DNA from: Acorus gramineus
Lineage: Eukaryota > Streptophyta > Magnoliopsida > Acorales > Acoraceae
Assembly (NCBI GenBank): GCA_030737835.1
Contig: JAUJYN010000014.1
Coordinates: forward strand, 1,216,819 to 1,280,818
Direction of reading: 5' to 3'
Length of the DNA: 64,000 bases
The translations under genes and the position numbers were made by a program. Below are positions 34,863 to 47,800 of this stretch, one piece after another (the stretch's first letter is position 1; each line of letters begins with the position of its first letter). The notes below the pieces were generated by a model. That model was not told the origin of the DNA. It ran no database searches and saw only the letters and a program-made list of their open reading frames with translations.

Positions 34863-36577
34863 TCAGCTTCTTCTTGTTCTCTTGGGTTTTCGCCCATGAC
34901 CGAGCATATCTTCGGGCGAGTAGTTCTTCATCCGATATGAGTACATCTCCCACTTGATGTGCATGGCACAGATGGTCCGGTTGCGTACTCGCGCTCCGTT
35001 AAAGCATGCCTCTCCCCAGACAAATACCACTTCTCCGTGATACAGGAAACGGAGGCATTGGTGCCGGGTTGATGAGACAGCTTCAATCCGTCGAGCCATG
35101 TCCTTCCGACAATTAGGGGATGTAGTGACCTGATGTCCATCACCATGCAATTGACTATGGTGGAGACTGGACCAATTTTTAGAGGAAGTGTCATTAATCC
35201 GCAGACGCCTCTCCGTGTGTTGTCGAAAGCGAAGATGAATTCGTCCATCGGCTGCAGCTTGTAGGTTCGGCTTTTGATCTTGTTGTAGGCTGAGTAGGTC
35301 AGGACGTTGGGTTCTGCCCCGATGTCAACCAAGATGTGTCAGAATTCTCTCCCTCCAAGGCTTGTAGTGATCATGAGGGGTGCTGAGTGTACTCCAGCTG
35401 GTGCAACCTCGTTGGGTAGGAAAGCAATGGGTTTGGGACCCATGTTGTTGTTAGCTGAATTCGTTGTCCCAACTGGTCCTTCGACTGGACATAAGCCGTT
35501 GTGGGGTGACCTGGGTGAACTGTCATCTTTGGATTCGGTTCCTGGATGTACGGCAAATGTGAACATCTTGTGCAGTACCCAGTTGTCTTCATTCTCATAT
35601 CAGAGGGGTGCTTCTCCCCAGATGGTCAGTATGTGGCCCATGAATGGTAGTCGGAGGCATTGATCTCGTGGGGAGCAGATGGCCTGGATGCTGTCTAGCC
35701 ATGGATGCCCTAGCATCAGAGGGTATCTCATGTCGATGTCGGCTACGAAGCACTCCATCTCGCAAATCAGGGGACCGATGGCCAGTTCGAATATCCCGGG
35801 ACCGTAGATGGTCTTTCTGGAATGGTTGAAAGCCTGGATAGTGGAGTGTACTGGTTGAACAAAGGGGCGACCTCGCTTGGGCATTTCTTGGTAGGTAGAA
35901 CAAGTCATGATATTCATCCTTGATCCCAGATTGACAAAGATGTTGTTTAGCGGGATGGCCTGGAGTTGCCCGCGAACATGGAGGGGATATACTCGCAGCC
36001 TCCGATCAGGAAGGTCTTTGTCAGTGAAGAAGATGGTCATTGGGCGACAGGGGCCGTCTACTGTATCAGTGCTCTTAGAGGATCCGTTGTCATCCGGATG
36101 CAGATCATCCGAAGTACACTCCCCTTCTTTGGGTCCTTCACTTACTCCTTCGGGAACCACTTTGAATGGTTCCTCCTCTTCTTCTTCCTCTGGGTTGTCC
36201 AGTCCGCTTTCATCGGACTCTATGTTGATGACTTCAAGCAGGACGGGGACTACTTGTTCTTCCTCGCCATATAGTACGGCGAGGTCGTGGTCGTTGAGGT
36301 TCAGCTGGAAAAGCTCATCCTGCCCTTCCTCCTTAGACTCTTCAGATGAACTGCCGTCGATAGCGCTTTCTGAGCTACTCAGCTCTGGTGATGGATGTCT
36401 CTCTCTCCTCACCATGTTGACAGTGTGGGCTTTGGAAGTGGAGGCTTGGTCATGATCTGGCATGGGGTCAGTGAATATGCCAAGTGGCTTGTTTGCTTGG
36501 GGATTGCCCCGGCTCAGATGGCCTTTGATCATAGCCCAATCAAGGCGCATGTCATCATTTAAATCATTTAAAGACAA
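34863..36577 (-). pseudogene. Tat-like gag-protease segment with two retropepsin-like domains
   Basis: One minus-strand frame from 36577 interrupted by TGA codons at 35600-35602 and about 35333-35335. An acidic low-complexity part (about residues 70-150) precedes a first domain: VNLGSRMNIMTCSTYQEM, then MRYPLMLGHPWLDSIQ, ending LPFMGHILTIWGE. A second domain of the same plan follows (35332-35000): VDIGAEPNVLTYSAY, LPLKIGPVSTIVN, HPLIVGRTWLDGLKL. The first has Asn where the catalytic Asp (D-T/S-G) is expected; the second keeps VDIGA. A frameshift near 34960 precedes the end. Retropepsin assignment rests on this spacing, as in Tat/Ogre proteases. Confidence 0.75.
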
Positions 36578-36895
36578 TGCATTGTTCTACGGTTTGACCA
36601 TGTTGTTGATGGTATTGACAGTAACGTGCAGTGCTGGCCCCGGGAGTGAGGGCCTAGCAACAAGGAGGGAGATACTATTGGTGTCCATCATTATCCTAAA
36701 AATCCTTGTTAAGGCTTCTAGGAGGGGTGGGTAGGAATCCCTCTTCCCCATCCTTCTTGGGCCATAGGATGTGGGAGGCATAACCTCATTATAGGAGCTT
36801 TGTGTAGGCTGCTTAGGGTTTAGATTTTGTGCTCTTGGAGGAGCAGAATAAGCAGGGGGAGTCCTAGTTTTGCCTTGGCTTTGAATTATGGGGCT

Positions 36896-38043
36896 CTAGA
36901 CTGGAGGAATTCGGGCTATTGGGTTTTGTCGTATCGGCACGGGGGCGGGTACTGATCGAGGAATATAGTTTTGACTGGCTTGCTGAGGCGGCACATATCC
37001 AGATGGACCGGGCGCGTACTGTCTCAGAGCTGATCCTTGATCAGGAACTCGTACTCCATTCGGGTAGAGTGCCAAAACTTGTGTGATCATCCCCTCTACC
37101 GTGGGTATGTGCCTTTCTCGGTGGTTGTCCAACCCTATGGCTGATAGGTGGGGACTGGGTTTGGACTACTGGGGCTGCACAATGGGAAATCCTGTTGTGG
37201 CGGTCAATGAGAAGCTGGTACGTGGTGTAGTCCCTGTACGAAAGACTCGTACGGAGCTCTGGACTTAGGCTCTGCAACATCATGTCAATTTCTTGACATT
37301 CCGTTAATTGCAAGCCAGTTCGGTGGACGAGGGTGCGCCAACTGGACATGTACTGCTCAAATTCCTCCCTAGGCCTCATTCTCTATGGTTAGGTCTGAAA
37401 TAGAGGGGGTCCTAATCCTCTGATATTCGTAGCGGCCCAGAAACTTCTCGATTACAGCCAAAAAGTTTGACAAATGATCTACAAGAAGGGTGGAGAACCA
37501 TTGTAGTGCTTCTCCTTCCAATGATTTTTGGAAGAGGAATACTAGCAGAGGTTGGTTATCTAGAAACGGTCGGGCGTCTAGATAAAAGGCGGTTAAATGA
37601 ATGTCTGGGTCTCCACGACCGTTGTACCAGCGGAATTTCAGGATTTTAAATCCCTCTGGTAAATGGACTAATGGGATTTGTCTTAGGTTGTGCAGAGACA
37701 TGTGTTTGGGGGCAGAGGGGCCAATCTCAAAGAGGATACTCCGGATGGTTTCATCCAATGTTTCTCCCCTGGGAGGGCTGTTTGGTGGTCCTGGGTTGGA
37801 GGTAGCCTTGTAAGGGCTTGGGGCAAAAACGGTTGGGAATATTGGATTCGCGGGGGAAGGTGGGGCAAAGGAAAAGAGGCTTGGACTCGGATTTACCGAG
37901 AAGCCGGGTGTTGGTAGTGTATTGGGGGTGGGGCAAGCCTTGGGGGTTTTAACAGGAGTTTCCTGCTTCAAGGTCTTAGCCTGATGATAGTCAGTGAGGT
38001 CATTGAACATGTCCTCGACCGACTGGTATCCTAGGGTAGCCAT
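36896..38043 (-). pseudogene. gag: Tat-like gag of element K, frameshifted
   Basis: Starts MATLGYQSVEDMFNDLTD at 38043; a Pro-rich N-terminal part is followed by the gag core LKFRWYNGRGDPDIHL, SLEGEALQWFSTL and FLGRYEYQ. The frame stops at 37369 and continues shifted (REEFEQYMSSWRTLVHR, IDMMLQSLSPELRTSL) to about 37041, then again in another frame (NHRERHIPTVEGMITQV) to 36896. The WYNGRGDP...HL core is characteristic of Tat/Ogre gag, unlike the chromovirus gags here. Not translatable as one protein. Confidence 0.8.
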
Positions 38044-38194
38044 CCTCTCCTCTAGGTGGCTGAGGAATTGGGCGGTTTGGTCTCCCTAGTTGTCCTTCTC
38101 CTCTACTATTTTCTCTAGGTGTAGGCCTCCATGGTGTGAATATGGAAAAGCCTAGGTGTGAATGAATGCAGATTCAAAGTAGTAAATAAAGCGA

Positions 38195-38380
38195 TAAAGG
38201 GGTGCGCAGCTGTGTGCGGCTTAAAACAGTAAAGGGGTGCGCAGCTGTGTGCGGCTTAAAGCAGTAAAAGGGGTGCGCAGCTGTGTGCGGCTTAAAGAAG
38301 TAAAAAAGGGGTGCACAGCTGTGTGCGGCTTAAAGCAGTAAAAAGGGGTGCGCAGCTGTGTGTGGATTAAAGCAATAAAG
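38195..38380 (-). repeat. 36-bp minisatellite, five copies, in the K leader
   Basis: Units of GGGGTGCGCAGCTGTGTG plus CGGCTTAAAGCAGTAAA, nearly identical, with slippage in the A run. It lies between the LTR and gag of element K. GCAGCTGTGTGCGGC could form short hairpins. Confidence 0.92.
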
Positions 38381-38541
38381 GATGTTGTAATGCAAAGTAG
38401 AGGAGGGTTGGACTTGAGGGGTGGGGAAATCCTAGTTTTCCTAGAGGGGTGATGGCATTCTAGTCAGGTTATTGGAAGGAAGCAGAAGAGGATTACCTTT
38501 TGTTGTCTTTCACGAGGGAAGTCCCACCGTGATCACCAGGC

Positions 38542-39187
38542 TGTTGGTATCATATTTCAGAAGGAAAAAGGAATGAAAAGGGTAGGGGCCCTCTCTTCCT
38601 TCCTCTTCGACTCCTTCGGTGGTGTGGTGCTTGTGTGGGGGTTCTTCAGAGGCTCGGATCCGGAGAGCTGCGCCTTGGCGGGCTCGGTCAGATCGTCTCT
38701 CGGAAGGGGTGGGGGGGTTTCGTTCCTGGCTGAGGTGACCAACGGGTCCTCAGGAGGATTCAGGGGTTGTTGTGATTACCACCTGCTTTTCTCAAAAAGC
38801 AGGAAAAGTTGGGACGGATTTGATCGCCTTCGTGGGGAGTTTGTGGGGTCTCCGCTCTGAGACACGGATATGCCGTACACAAAGGTGAAGACAGGGATCC
38901 TCTTCTGCTTCGAGAACCTGACTAAAGGAGAATTGGGACTTGAGGTGGGCTAGGGAAGGGCCGGCTAGTTGGGTTTAGCCGCCTGGTGGGGGGCGGCTAG
39001 TTGTGGGTAGCCGCTTGGTGCCTAGTTCGATTTGGGCAGAATCTAGGTAGGTTTTGGTTTTGGTTTTGGCAGAGGTTAAACTGGATTTAACCTGGGTTTT
39101 TGAGAGTGGATTTGGAGAGTGGTTTGGTGTAGGAAATGGGTTTCTCTCTCACTTTTCTCTCAAGGGTTTGAAGTGGTGGTGTGGCTT
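38542..39187 (-). mobile_element. K LTR, part next to the leader
   Basis: With 48205-48837 this makes an LTR of about 1.28 kb, TG...CA (TGTTGG at 38542, ATCTACA at 48837 on the plus strand), split by the I/J element. GGCGGCTA/TAGCCGC inverted motifs occur in both halves. Just inside, the minus strand reads TGGTGATCACGGTGGG, a plausible non-Met primer site. Confidence 0.7.
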
Positions 39188-42100
39188 TGTCACGCCCCAG
39201 AGCGGCCGTCCCCGGGACGCGGCAAGTGTATATATGATATCAGTCTAAACAGGAGTTCAATAACATACTCACACAACAGCTAAAATGACAACACAGACAA
39301 AAGCAGGGCTGACATGATATATACACAAATAGCGGAAGTTAAAAGACTGAATCTGTAATCCAAAAAAAACATATTACAGACTCGATACAGAATCAACTGT
39401 CCTGTGAGAGCCAATATATACAAAGACATCCAAATAATACACAAACACGTGCCCAAGCATGGAATATAATACATACAATCACAAGGGATGCTGATAGCCT
39501 CTGATACTCGCGGGACGTGGCGCTACTCCGCTACTGATGAAATCCCTCGGGGAGCTCCTCCTCCAGATCCGACTCAGATGACACTGGAGAAAAATATTAT
39601 GCGAGGGGTGAGCCACACGCTCAGTGAACAGCACAACCCATGCATCACAGCTTATATTAACCACAACCAGATATTATTAAAAGCCACAAAATGGCAACAA
39701 CTATACAATCCAGTGGGTCGCTATCGCCGGCCACCACACCCTCACCCTCACCCCTCAATAGGTGACATAGGATATTGGGACTACACAATCTAGTGGGTCG
39801 CTATCGCCAACCCACTACACCCTCACCCTCACCCCTCAATAGGTGACATAGGATATTGGGACTTACAATCCAGTGGGTCGCTACATCGCCGACCCACCGC
39901 ACCCTCACCCTCACCCCTCAATATGGTGACATAGGATATTGGGACTGACTAGGCTGATGGTCGCCCTTGGTCCACCGATAGTCTCTCCCCACTCCGTAGG
40001 CCATTTGGCCACCCCCACATTCAGCACAGTCCATCCCAAATCAGGAGGTGCCTACTGATGGGAGCCCCTGCACGGGACAGCCTTTCCAACACCGGTAGTC
40101 TCTACACGGATCCAACGAAGGGAACAGAACAGCCTATCCATCGCATATGATCCACTCGGATCCGCAGACAACACATCTCAACAACTCTAATGTCCTGAAT
40201 TCTTCATAATTCCTCCAGGGCGCATAACCAAGATGCGGGGAACATATATAATAATAATCATTAACAAGAGGTATAATAATAATTATTTACAAGAGTTATA
40301 ATATTATTGGGACAAGAAACCTTGGGAGGGCAGCATGAGGTCCCGATATAGGACATCCCGACAACCAAACAAGGAACATGGAGTACCCTAGCCCGGGTCT
40401 CAATGTTGACCTCGCAAGGCCCCTCCCTATAATATTATACAAGGCATGCTAGCATTTAATTTAATAAATCAAACTAATAGGACGCATGCATAGGTCGAGG
40501 CTTCCTAGCATGATAACAGGGTGACAGGATGCATAGCTCTTACACATATCCTAAGGGTGCAAGTCCCTAACATACAAAGTCAAGGGTAGCATGCATACTA
40601 CTTTTTTATCATGCTTGCATGGATCACACATTACAACAAGTTAATATAAATCCATGGTGCCCCACGGGAGGACGGTACACGCCCAAGTGCGTATAGCGCC
40701 TCCCTACTAGGTTGGATTGTCCCACTCACAGATAGTTGGGTCGTCTCGCGACCGTCCGTTAAGATCTACAAGATAGGGTAATCAAATTGGTGAGTAAAAT
40801 ACACAAATAAATCCAAAAATACATTAAAATACACAACACTCGGACAAGCGTACATACGGCCTATACGCACGCGAGCCCGAGCACTCCGACTCACTCCCGA
40901 ACCCCCGGGCAGCCGTACGCTCGACCACCCGACCCAGGCGCACAGCCGCGCCCCAGCCCGCGCTCCCAGTCGCACTGCCGAGCCCAGCCCGCACGCCCGG
41001 ACACCCCGCCGAGCCTCCCGCTGGTGCACCGCGCGCTCACTGAGCCCCAGCGCAGCAACCCGCGCGCACACCCGCACGCCCAGCGCCCCATCGCCGCTCC
41101 CCGCGCGCACCTCGCGCTCACCACCCGCTCGCATCACCCACTCGCACCACCCGCTCGACCAGCCCCGGGTGCACCCGCGCGCACTGCGCCCCAGCGCAGC
41201 GCCCCGCATGCACACCTGCCCGCACTGTGCCCCAGCGCAGCGCCCGCACACCTGCCCGCTCACACTCCCCGCTCGCACCGACTGCTCGCCCTGCGTGCAC
41301 TACGCCCCCTGCGCAGCACCCGCACACCACCTGCTCGTCCACGCGCCCCTACGTAGCGCTCCGCGCGCACGCCGTGAACTGTGCCCAGTGCGCCCGACCG
41401 CACGCGCCCAGCGAGCCCGTCAGCACGCGCCCAGCGCGCCTGCCCGCAGCTCACCCGCCTGCACCTGCCTGCCTACGCGCGCCGCTGCCCGCATGCGCTT
41501 GAACCAAGCTCCACCCGCGCGCACGCCCGCGCGCACGCCCTCGCGCACGCCCACGCTGCCCTGCCTGCGCCCTACAGCGCCCAGCCCTGCGCCTGCTGCG
41601 CTGCCCGGGACAGCCCACCACCTTGCCCAAGCCACTCTACCACTTTTCACCGGCCACCAATGGCCTCTAATCGCCTCCGACCGCCACCAACGGCCACCCT
41701 CCGCCACCCATAGCCACCCTAACTGAAAATCACCCTCCTATCAAGCATCTAAACATGAAAGGGAGGAAAGGAAGCCTTACCCAAGGAAAGGAAAGGAAGG
41801 AAGGGGACCGGGAGCTCTTCGTGCACCGAAACACCTCCCCGAAGACCTCCACCACCAAGACCTCTTTCAACCTTCAAAGGGGCTGAAAATCAGAGGAGAA
41901 AAGAGGGGGTTAGAGGGGGTCAAACTCGTGGGAACTCGAATCCGAGACCACCAGTGGATAGATCGGGATGAGATATAACCTTTCTCTTCTTTGGGTTTTT
42001 GGTTTTGACCCCTTGAACTAGGTCAAACGGTGGTTTTAAAGAGAGGGAGAGAGAGAGAGAAATTTGGAGACGATGATGAATAGGGGGGGTTTTTTCTTGG

Positions 42101-42557
42101 TCGTGGGATTTCTTTATACTCACACCCACACCTCACACACTCACACCCCTAATTAGATTAGCCCTAATTAGGTTTAGGCTAGGTTTAGGTGATCTAAGTA
42201 CACTTTGAGCCTAGTCAACCCAACCAAACTTAAATCCAAAACCTTTTGACCAAGTCAAAGGTCAACCTTGACCAAGTCAAGGCTCCCGATGACTTTTCGC
42301 TCGGTCAAAACCCGGATACGCTTCGGAACTGTGAAATTCTGAAACGTCACCGGAATTCGATGAAATTTTCGTGAGTGGCTTGGAATGTCCCTAGGACACA
42401 TAATATGCAGTTAGATTTTCAATCGGAGTCCTCAAACTCAGGATGATAGCTAACAGTCCAAGATTTTAGCGGTTCCGATCGAAAAACGAAAAAAACCGAA
42501 AAACTGCCAGAATGTCCCAACGGTGACCAGAAGGTTAAAAGTGACACATATATAACA
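39188..42557 (-). mobile_element. LTR I, 3' LTR of the non-autonomous I/J element
   Basis: 3370 bp, TGTCACGCCC at 39188 to ATATAACA at 42557 (plus strand). It borders the internal polypurine tract. Very similar to LTR J throughout, including three subrepeats and the same TATA (TATAAAG, minus reading of 42112-42118), so I/J is among the youngest insertions. Flank GCTT (39184-39187) matches GCTT at 48205-48208, a 4-bp recognisable target duplication. Confidence 0.93.
40766..41780 (-). other. Candidate leader intron 1 in LTR I
   Basis: Minus-strand donor TTGG/GTAAGG at 41780; acceptor CCCTATCTTGTAG/ATC ending at 40766 with TTTACTCACC upstream. 1015 bp, GC-rich. Confidence 0.42.
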
Positions 42558-42599
42558 TTCTTCCCCCCTTAGGAAATTTTATCCTCAAAATAATACAAA

Positions 42600-43195
42600 A
42601 ACCTCTAGGAGGGGAAAAGATGCAGATACGCGTCACGCAAGGCGTCCTTGAGCTCTCAAGGGCCTCGGCACCGGAACGGTGCAGCCATCGCACCTTGACC
42701 AGATGGACGGTCTTGGTGCGGAGCCTCTTCTCGCGGCGGTCCAGGATCTAAATTAACTGCTCGACGAATGACAAGTCCGGCTCGAAGACGAGCGGCTCGA
42801 ACGGGATGACGTGAGTAGGATCGTGGACGCAACTCACACCCAACCGCGATGCCTCGGAGCACACTGCGAACCCACCCCTCCCAGACGGAAGGGTAAGAAC
42901 TGGCGCTGAGGTGAGCCTTCGCTTAAACTCCAGGAAGCTCTCCTCGCAAGACGGGGACATTCGAACTGGACATCCTTCCAAGCGAGGCGGTTAGGAGGTA
43001 CAGCTATCTTCGAGAAACCCTCGACAAACCTCCCGCAATAACCCGCCAAGCCCAGGAAGCTCCGAATCTTTGTGGGGTTCGACGGTCGACGCCAATTTAA
43101 CACGGCGAGCATCTTATCCGGGTCCACAGATATGCCCTTGCCGGAAATCACGTGGCCCAGAAAACCATCCGCTCTAACCAAATCTCGCACTTAAA
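42600..43195 (-). pseudogene. Collapsed pol remnant of the I/J element
   Basis: Same structure as 10263-10862: RT connection ([26 protein letters not shown]), the start of RNase H (LTLPSGRGGFAVCS), a direct jump near 42835 to VHDPTHVIPFEPLVFEP, and a shared TAG after VEQLI. A 1-bp loss near 42960 shifts the frame. No catalytic motif survives. Confidence 0.85.
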
Positions 43196-43633
43196 CCACC
43201 ATTGCTTCCAGAGTATTCCTTGACTGGGAAAAGAAATCCTTGGGAGAGCAACATGAGGTCCCGACATAGGATACCCCGACAACCAAACAAGGAACACGGA
43301 GTACCCTAGCCCGGGTCTCAACGCTGACCTCACGCGGCCCCTTAAACCAGAAAAGGAACACTAGAGGAAGACATCACACTTAAAGAACACTACCAACCTC
43401 ACTGGATCATCTACATCTAGATAATCACCCACCGATATCCTTCAACATCCATAACAAGACCGGACCCAACATCCTTGGGAACGGTCGAACAACTATTGGG
43501 TCACGAAGCGACGCGTCTTCGCCTCATCCACACCCTCACTCCCGAAAGGAGACATATTGGGACTTTGGGAGAGACTTAGACTGCTCTTCACCCCTGGTCC
43601 ACCGGTAGCCTCTCCTCCACACCGTGGGCCGCC
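43196..43633 (-). mobile_element. LTR-derived block in the I/J element
   Basis: Homologous to 10863-11310 of internal 2, same order and orientation, with the same junction to pol. The gag-side end differs: sequence corresponding to 11311-11946 is absent and CGCCTGG joins directly to gag. Since CGCCTGG occurs at both breakpoints in internal 2, a microhomology-mediated deletion explains it. Confidence 0.8.
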
Positions 43634-44726
43634 TGGTCTGGATTGGCACTACCGCAATGGGTGCTGGATCCCATACTGGCACCACATCTGCTGGAGGAGA
43701 GGCAGCCGCTAACTGATCAAAGTGGGGCCTCTTCTCCTTGCGCTGCCCCTGGTCCTGGCTCCTGGGAGGACTCTGGTCCGTAGAAGGGGGCGGAACCCTT
43801 AGAAGGATCCCGAGGTCTCGCTCGACTGTCTTCGCCCGAGACACCAAGTCCGAGAACCTCGAGAAAGCCTGGGAGGAGACATGCACCCGAATGGCGCTGC
43901 AGAGACCAAGCTCGAAACAACGGCACCGCGTCTCCTCATCCATCACCAAGGCTGGGGCGAATCTGGAAAGCCTCGTGAAGCGCGTGGAGTAGTCGGTGAC
44001 AGACATAGAGCCCTGCGTCAACCGCTCAAACTCCTGCATCACGATCTGCCGCGCCGAGAACGGGAAGTACTCCTCCAGGAAATACCTCCGGAATCCTGCC
44101 CATAGAAGCTGCTCCACTCCCTCGGGGATGTCCACCACTCGGGTAGCCCACCAGTTGGCAGCGCAACCCTTCAGCATAAAGGTGGCCAGGGAGACTCACT
44201 GGCGATCGGTGCAAAGCATGGTCGAGAAGATCACATCCACCTCCATCAACCAACGCTCTGGGGCAAGGGGATCCGCCGTCTGGCCATAGAACTCGGGAGG
44301 GTGGAGCTTCAGAAAGGCTGCGAGGCCACTCTGCTGCACCCGCGCTGCAGCCTCTAGCCCCACCTCCCTCGCCAGGGGATCCTGAACTCTCACCGCTGGA
44401 ATCACCACGGGGACTGGGGGTACTTCGGGTACCACAGGCGGATCTGCCACCAAGGGGACCTGTGGAACTGCATCACGGGCCGCCCTCAGCTCCTGGATCT
44501 CCCACGCCTGCTCTACCAACACTCTGGTCTGGGCCTCCAGTGCCTTGGTCTGAGTCTCCACCAAATCCGCTATCCGAGCGAATGCACGTTCCCATGCGGG
44601 AGGCTCCTGCGCCGATCCTGGCCTCACAGCCATGGACTCTCCAGTAGCATCCTCGCCTCTAGTAGGTCCGGAAACCTCCAAAGGTCGAGAGGGACCATGT
44701 CCGTGCCGTCCTCTGCGAGGAGGCAT
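43634..44726 (-). pseudogene. gag: gag of the I/J element, one nonsense codon, zinc knuckle lost
   Basis: MPPRRGRHGHGPSRPLEV at 44726 begins a frame intact except for TGA at 44196-44198, where the related copies have Arg (CGA), a C-to-T change. The core (WWATRVVDIPEG, YFPFSARQIVMQEFERL, FTRLSRFAPALVM) is otherwise open. After VVPIQTRRP the frame enters LTR-derived DNA and ends at 43536, so the CCHC knuckle is deleted. RNA binding by such a Gag would be impaired; packaging probably relied on partner Gag. Confidence 0.9.
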
Positions 44727-44829
44727 ATCAGCAACCTAAGAAAACCAGACACTAGGATCAGAATACTCATATAGAAATCCTAGGACTCATCTCTACGAAA
44801 AAGAAGACCATTGGCTCTGACAGGACCAG

Positions 44830-44841
44830 GCTCTGATACCA
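44830..44841 (-). promoter_or_regulatory. Primer-binding site of the I/J element
   Basis: TGGTATCAGAGC on the minus strand, next to LTR J; initiator-Met tRNA type. Confidence 0.9.
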
Positions 44842-44846
44842 ACTTT

Positions 44847-47800
44847 TGTCACGCCCCAGGGCGGCCGTCCCCGGGACGCGGCAAGTGTATATATGATATC
44901 AGTCTAAACAGGAGTTCAATAACATACTCACACAACAGCTAAAATGACATCACAGACAAAAGCAGGGCTGACATGATATATATACACAAATAGCGGAAGC
45001 TAAAAGACTGAATCTGTAATCCAAAAACATATTACAGACTCGATACATAATCAACTGTCCTGTGAGAGCCAATATATACAAAGACATCCAAATAATACAC
45101 AAACACGTGCCCAAGCATGGAATATAACGCATTCCATCACAAGGGATGCTGATAGCCTCTGATACTCGCGGGACGTGGCGCTACTCCGCTACTGATGAAA
45201 TCCCTCGGGGAGCTCCTCCTCCAGATCCGACTCAGATGACACTGGAGAAAAATATTATGCGAGGGGTGAGCCACACGCTCAGTGAACAGCACAACCCATG
45301 CATCACAATTTATATTAACCACAACCAGATATTATTCAAGCCACAAAATGGCAACAACTATACAATCTAGTGGGTCGCTATCGCCGGCCAACCACACCCT
45401 CACCCTCACCCCTCAATAGGTGACATAGGATATTGGGACTACACAAACTAGTGGGTCGCAATCGCCAACCCACTACACCCTCACCCTCACCCCTCAATAG
45501 GTGACATAGGATATTGGGACTTACAATCCAGTGGGTCGCTACATCGCCGACCCACCGCACCCTCACCCTCACCCCTCAATATGGTGACATAGGATATTGG
45601 GACTGACTAGGCTGATGGTCACCCTTGGTCCACCGATAGTCTCTCCCCACTCCGTAGGCCATTTGGCCACCCCCACATTCAGCACAGTCCATCCCAAATC
45701 AGGAGGTGCCTACTGATGGGAGCCCCTGCACGGGACAGCCTTTCCAACACCGGGGTAGTCTCTACACGGATCCAACGAAGGGAACAGAACAGCCTATCCA
45801 TCGCATATGATCCACTCGGATCCGCAGACAACACATCACAACAACTCTAATGTCCTGAATTCTTCATAATTCCTCCAGGGCGCATAACCAAGATGCGGGG
45901 AACATATATAATAATAATCATTAACAAGAGGTATAATAATAATTATTTACAAGAGTTATAATATTATTGGGACAAGAAACCTTGGGAGGGCAGCATGAGG
46001 TCCCGATACAGGACATCCCGACAACCAAACAAGGAACACGGAGTACCCTAGCCCGGGTCTCAATGTTGACCTCGCAAGGCCCCTCCCTATAATATTATAC
46101 AAGGCATGCTAGCATTTAATTTCATAAATCAAACTAATAGGACGCATGCATAGGTCGAGGCTTCCTAGCATGATAACAGGGTGACAGGATGCATGGCTCT
46201 TACACATATCCTAAGGGTGCAAGTCCCTAACATACAAAGTCTAGGGTGGCATGCATACTACATTTTTATCATGCTTGCATGGATTACACATTTAACAAGT
46301 TAATATAAATCCATGGTGCCTCAGGGGAGGACGCTACACGCCCAAGTGCGTATAGCGCCTCCCTACTGGGTTGGATTGTCCCAGTCACCGATAGTCGGGT
46401 CGTCGCGCGACCGTCCGTCAAGATCTGCAAAATAGGGTAATCAATTCGGTGAGTAAAATATCAAAATAAATCCAAAAATACATTAAAATACACAACACTC
46501 GGACAAGCGTACATACGGCCTGTACGCACGCGAGCCCGAGCACTCCGACTCACTTTCGAACCCCCAGGCAGCCGTACGCGCGGCCACCCGACCCAAGCGC
46601 ACAGCCGCGCCCCAGCCCGCACGCCTAGTCGCACGGCCGAGCCCAGCCTGCACGCCCGGACACCTCGCCGAGCCTCCCCCTGGTGCACCGCTCGCTCACT
46701 GCGCCCTAGCGCAGCAACCCGCGCGCACACCCGCACGCCCAGCGCCCCATCGCCGCATCCCGCGCGCACCAACCGCTCGCATCACCCGCTCAACCAGCCC
46801 CGGGTGCACCCGCGCGCACTGCGCCCCAACGCAGCGCCCCGCACGCGCACCCGCCCGCACTGCGCCCCAGCGCAGCGCCCGCACACCTGCCTGCTCACAC
46901 TCCCCGCTCGCTCTGACTGCTCACCCTGCGCGCACTACGCCCCCTGTGCAGCACCCGCACACCACCCGCTCGTCCACGCGCCCTTGCACAGCGCTCCGCG
47001 CGCACGCCGCGCACTGCGCCCAGCAAGCCCATCAGCACGCGCCCAGCGCGCCTGCCAGCAGGTCGCCCGCCTGCGCCTGCCTGCCTGCGCCTGACCGCTT
47101 GCGCCTGACCACCTGCGCCTGACCACCTGCACGCGCCACTGCCCGCATGCGCCTGAACCGAGCTCCACCCGCGCACACGCCCTCCTGCACGCCCACGCTG
47201 CCCTGCCGGCGCCCGACAGCGCCCAGCCCTGCGCCTGCCTGCGTTGCCCGGGACAGCCCACCACCCTGCCCAAGCCCTCTACCACCACCCAACGGCCACC
47301 AATGGCCTCCAACCGCCTCCGACCGCCACCAACGGCCACCCTCCGCCACCCACAGCCACCCTAACTCAAAATCACCCTCCTATCAAGCATCTAAACATGA
47401 AAGGGAGGAAAGAAAGCCTTACCCAAGAAAGGAAAGGAAGGAAGGGGACCGGGAGCTCTTCGTGCACCGAAACACCTCCCCGAAGACCTCCACCACCAAG
47501 ACCTCTTTCAACCTTCAAAGGGGCTGAAAATTAGAGGAGAAAAGAGGGGGTTAGAGGGGGTCAAACTCGTGGGAACTCGAATCCGAAACCACCATTGGAT
47601 AGATCGGGATGAGATCTAACCTTTCTCTTCTTTGGGTTTTCGGTTTTGACCCCTTGAAGTTGGTCAAATGGTGGTTTTAAAGAGAGGGAGAGAGAGAGAG
47701 AGAGAAATTTGGAGACGATGATGAATAGGGGGGTTTTGTCTTGGTCATGGGATTTCTTTATACTCACACCCACACCTCACACACTCACACCCCCCAATTA

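Noticed and set aside
38195..38380. Direct repeats as a CRISPR array
   Set aside because: Units are contiguous with no unique spacers, and the context is a plant retrotransposon leader.
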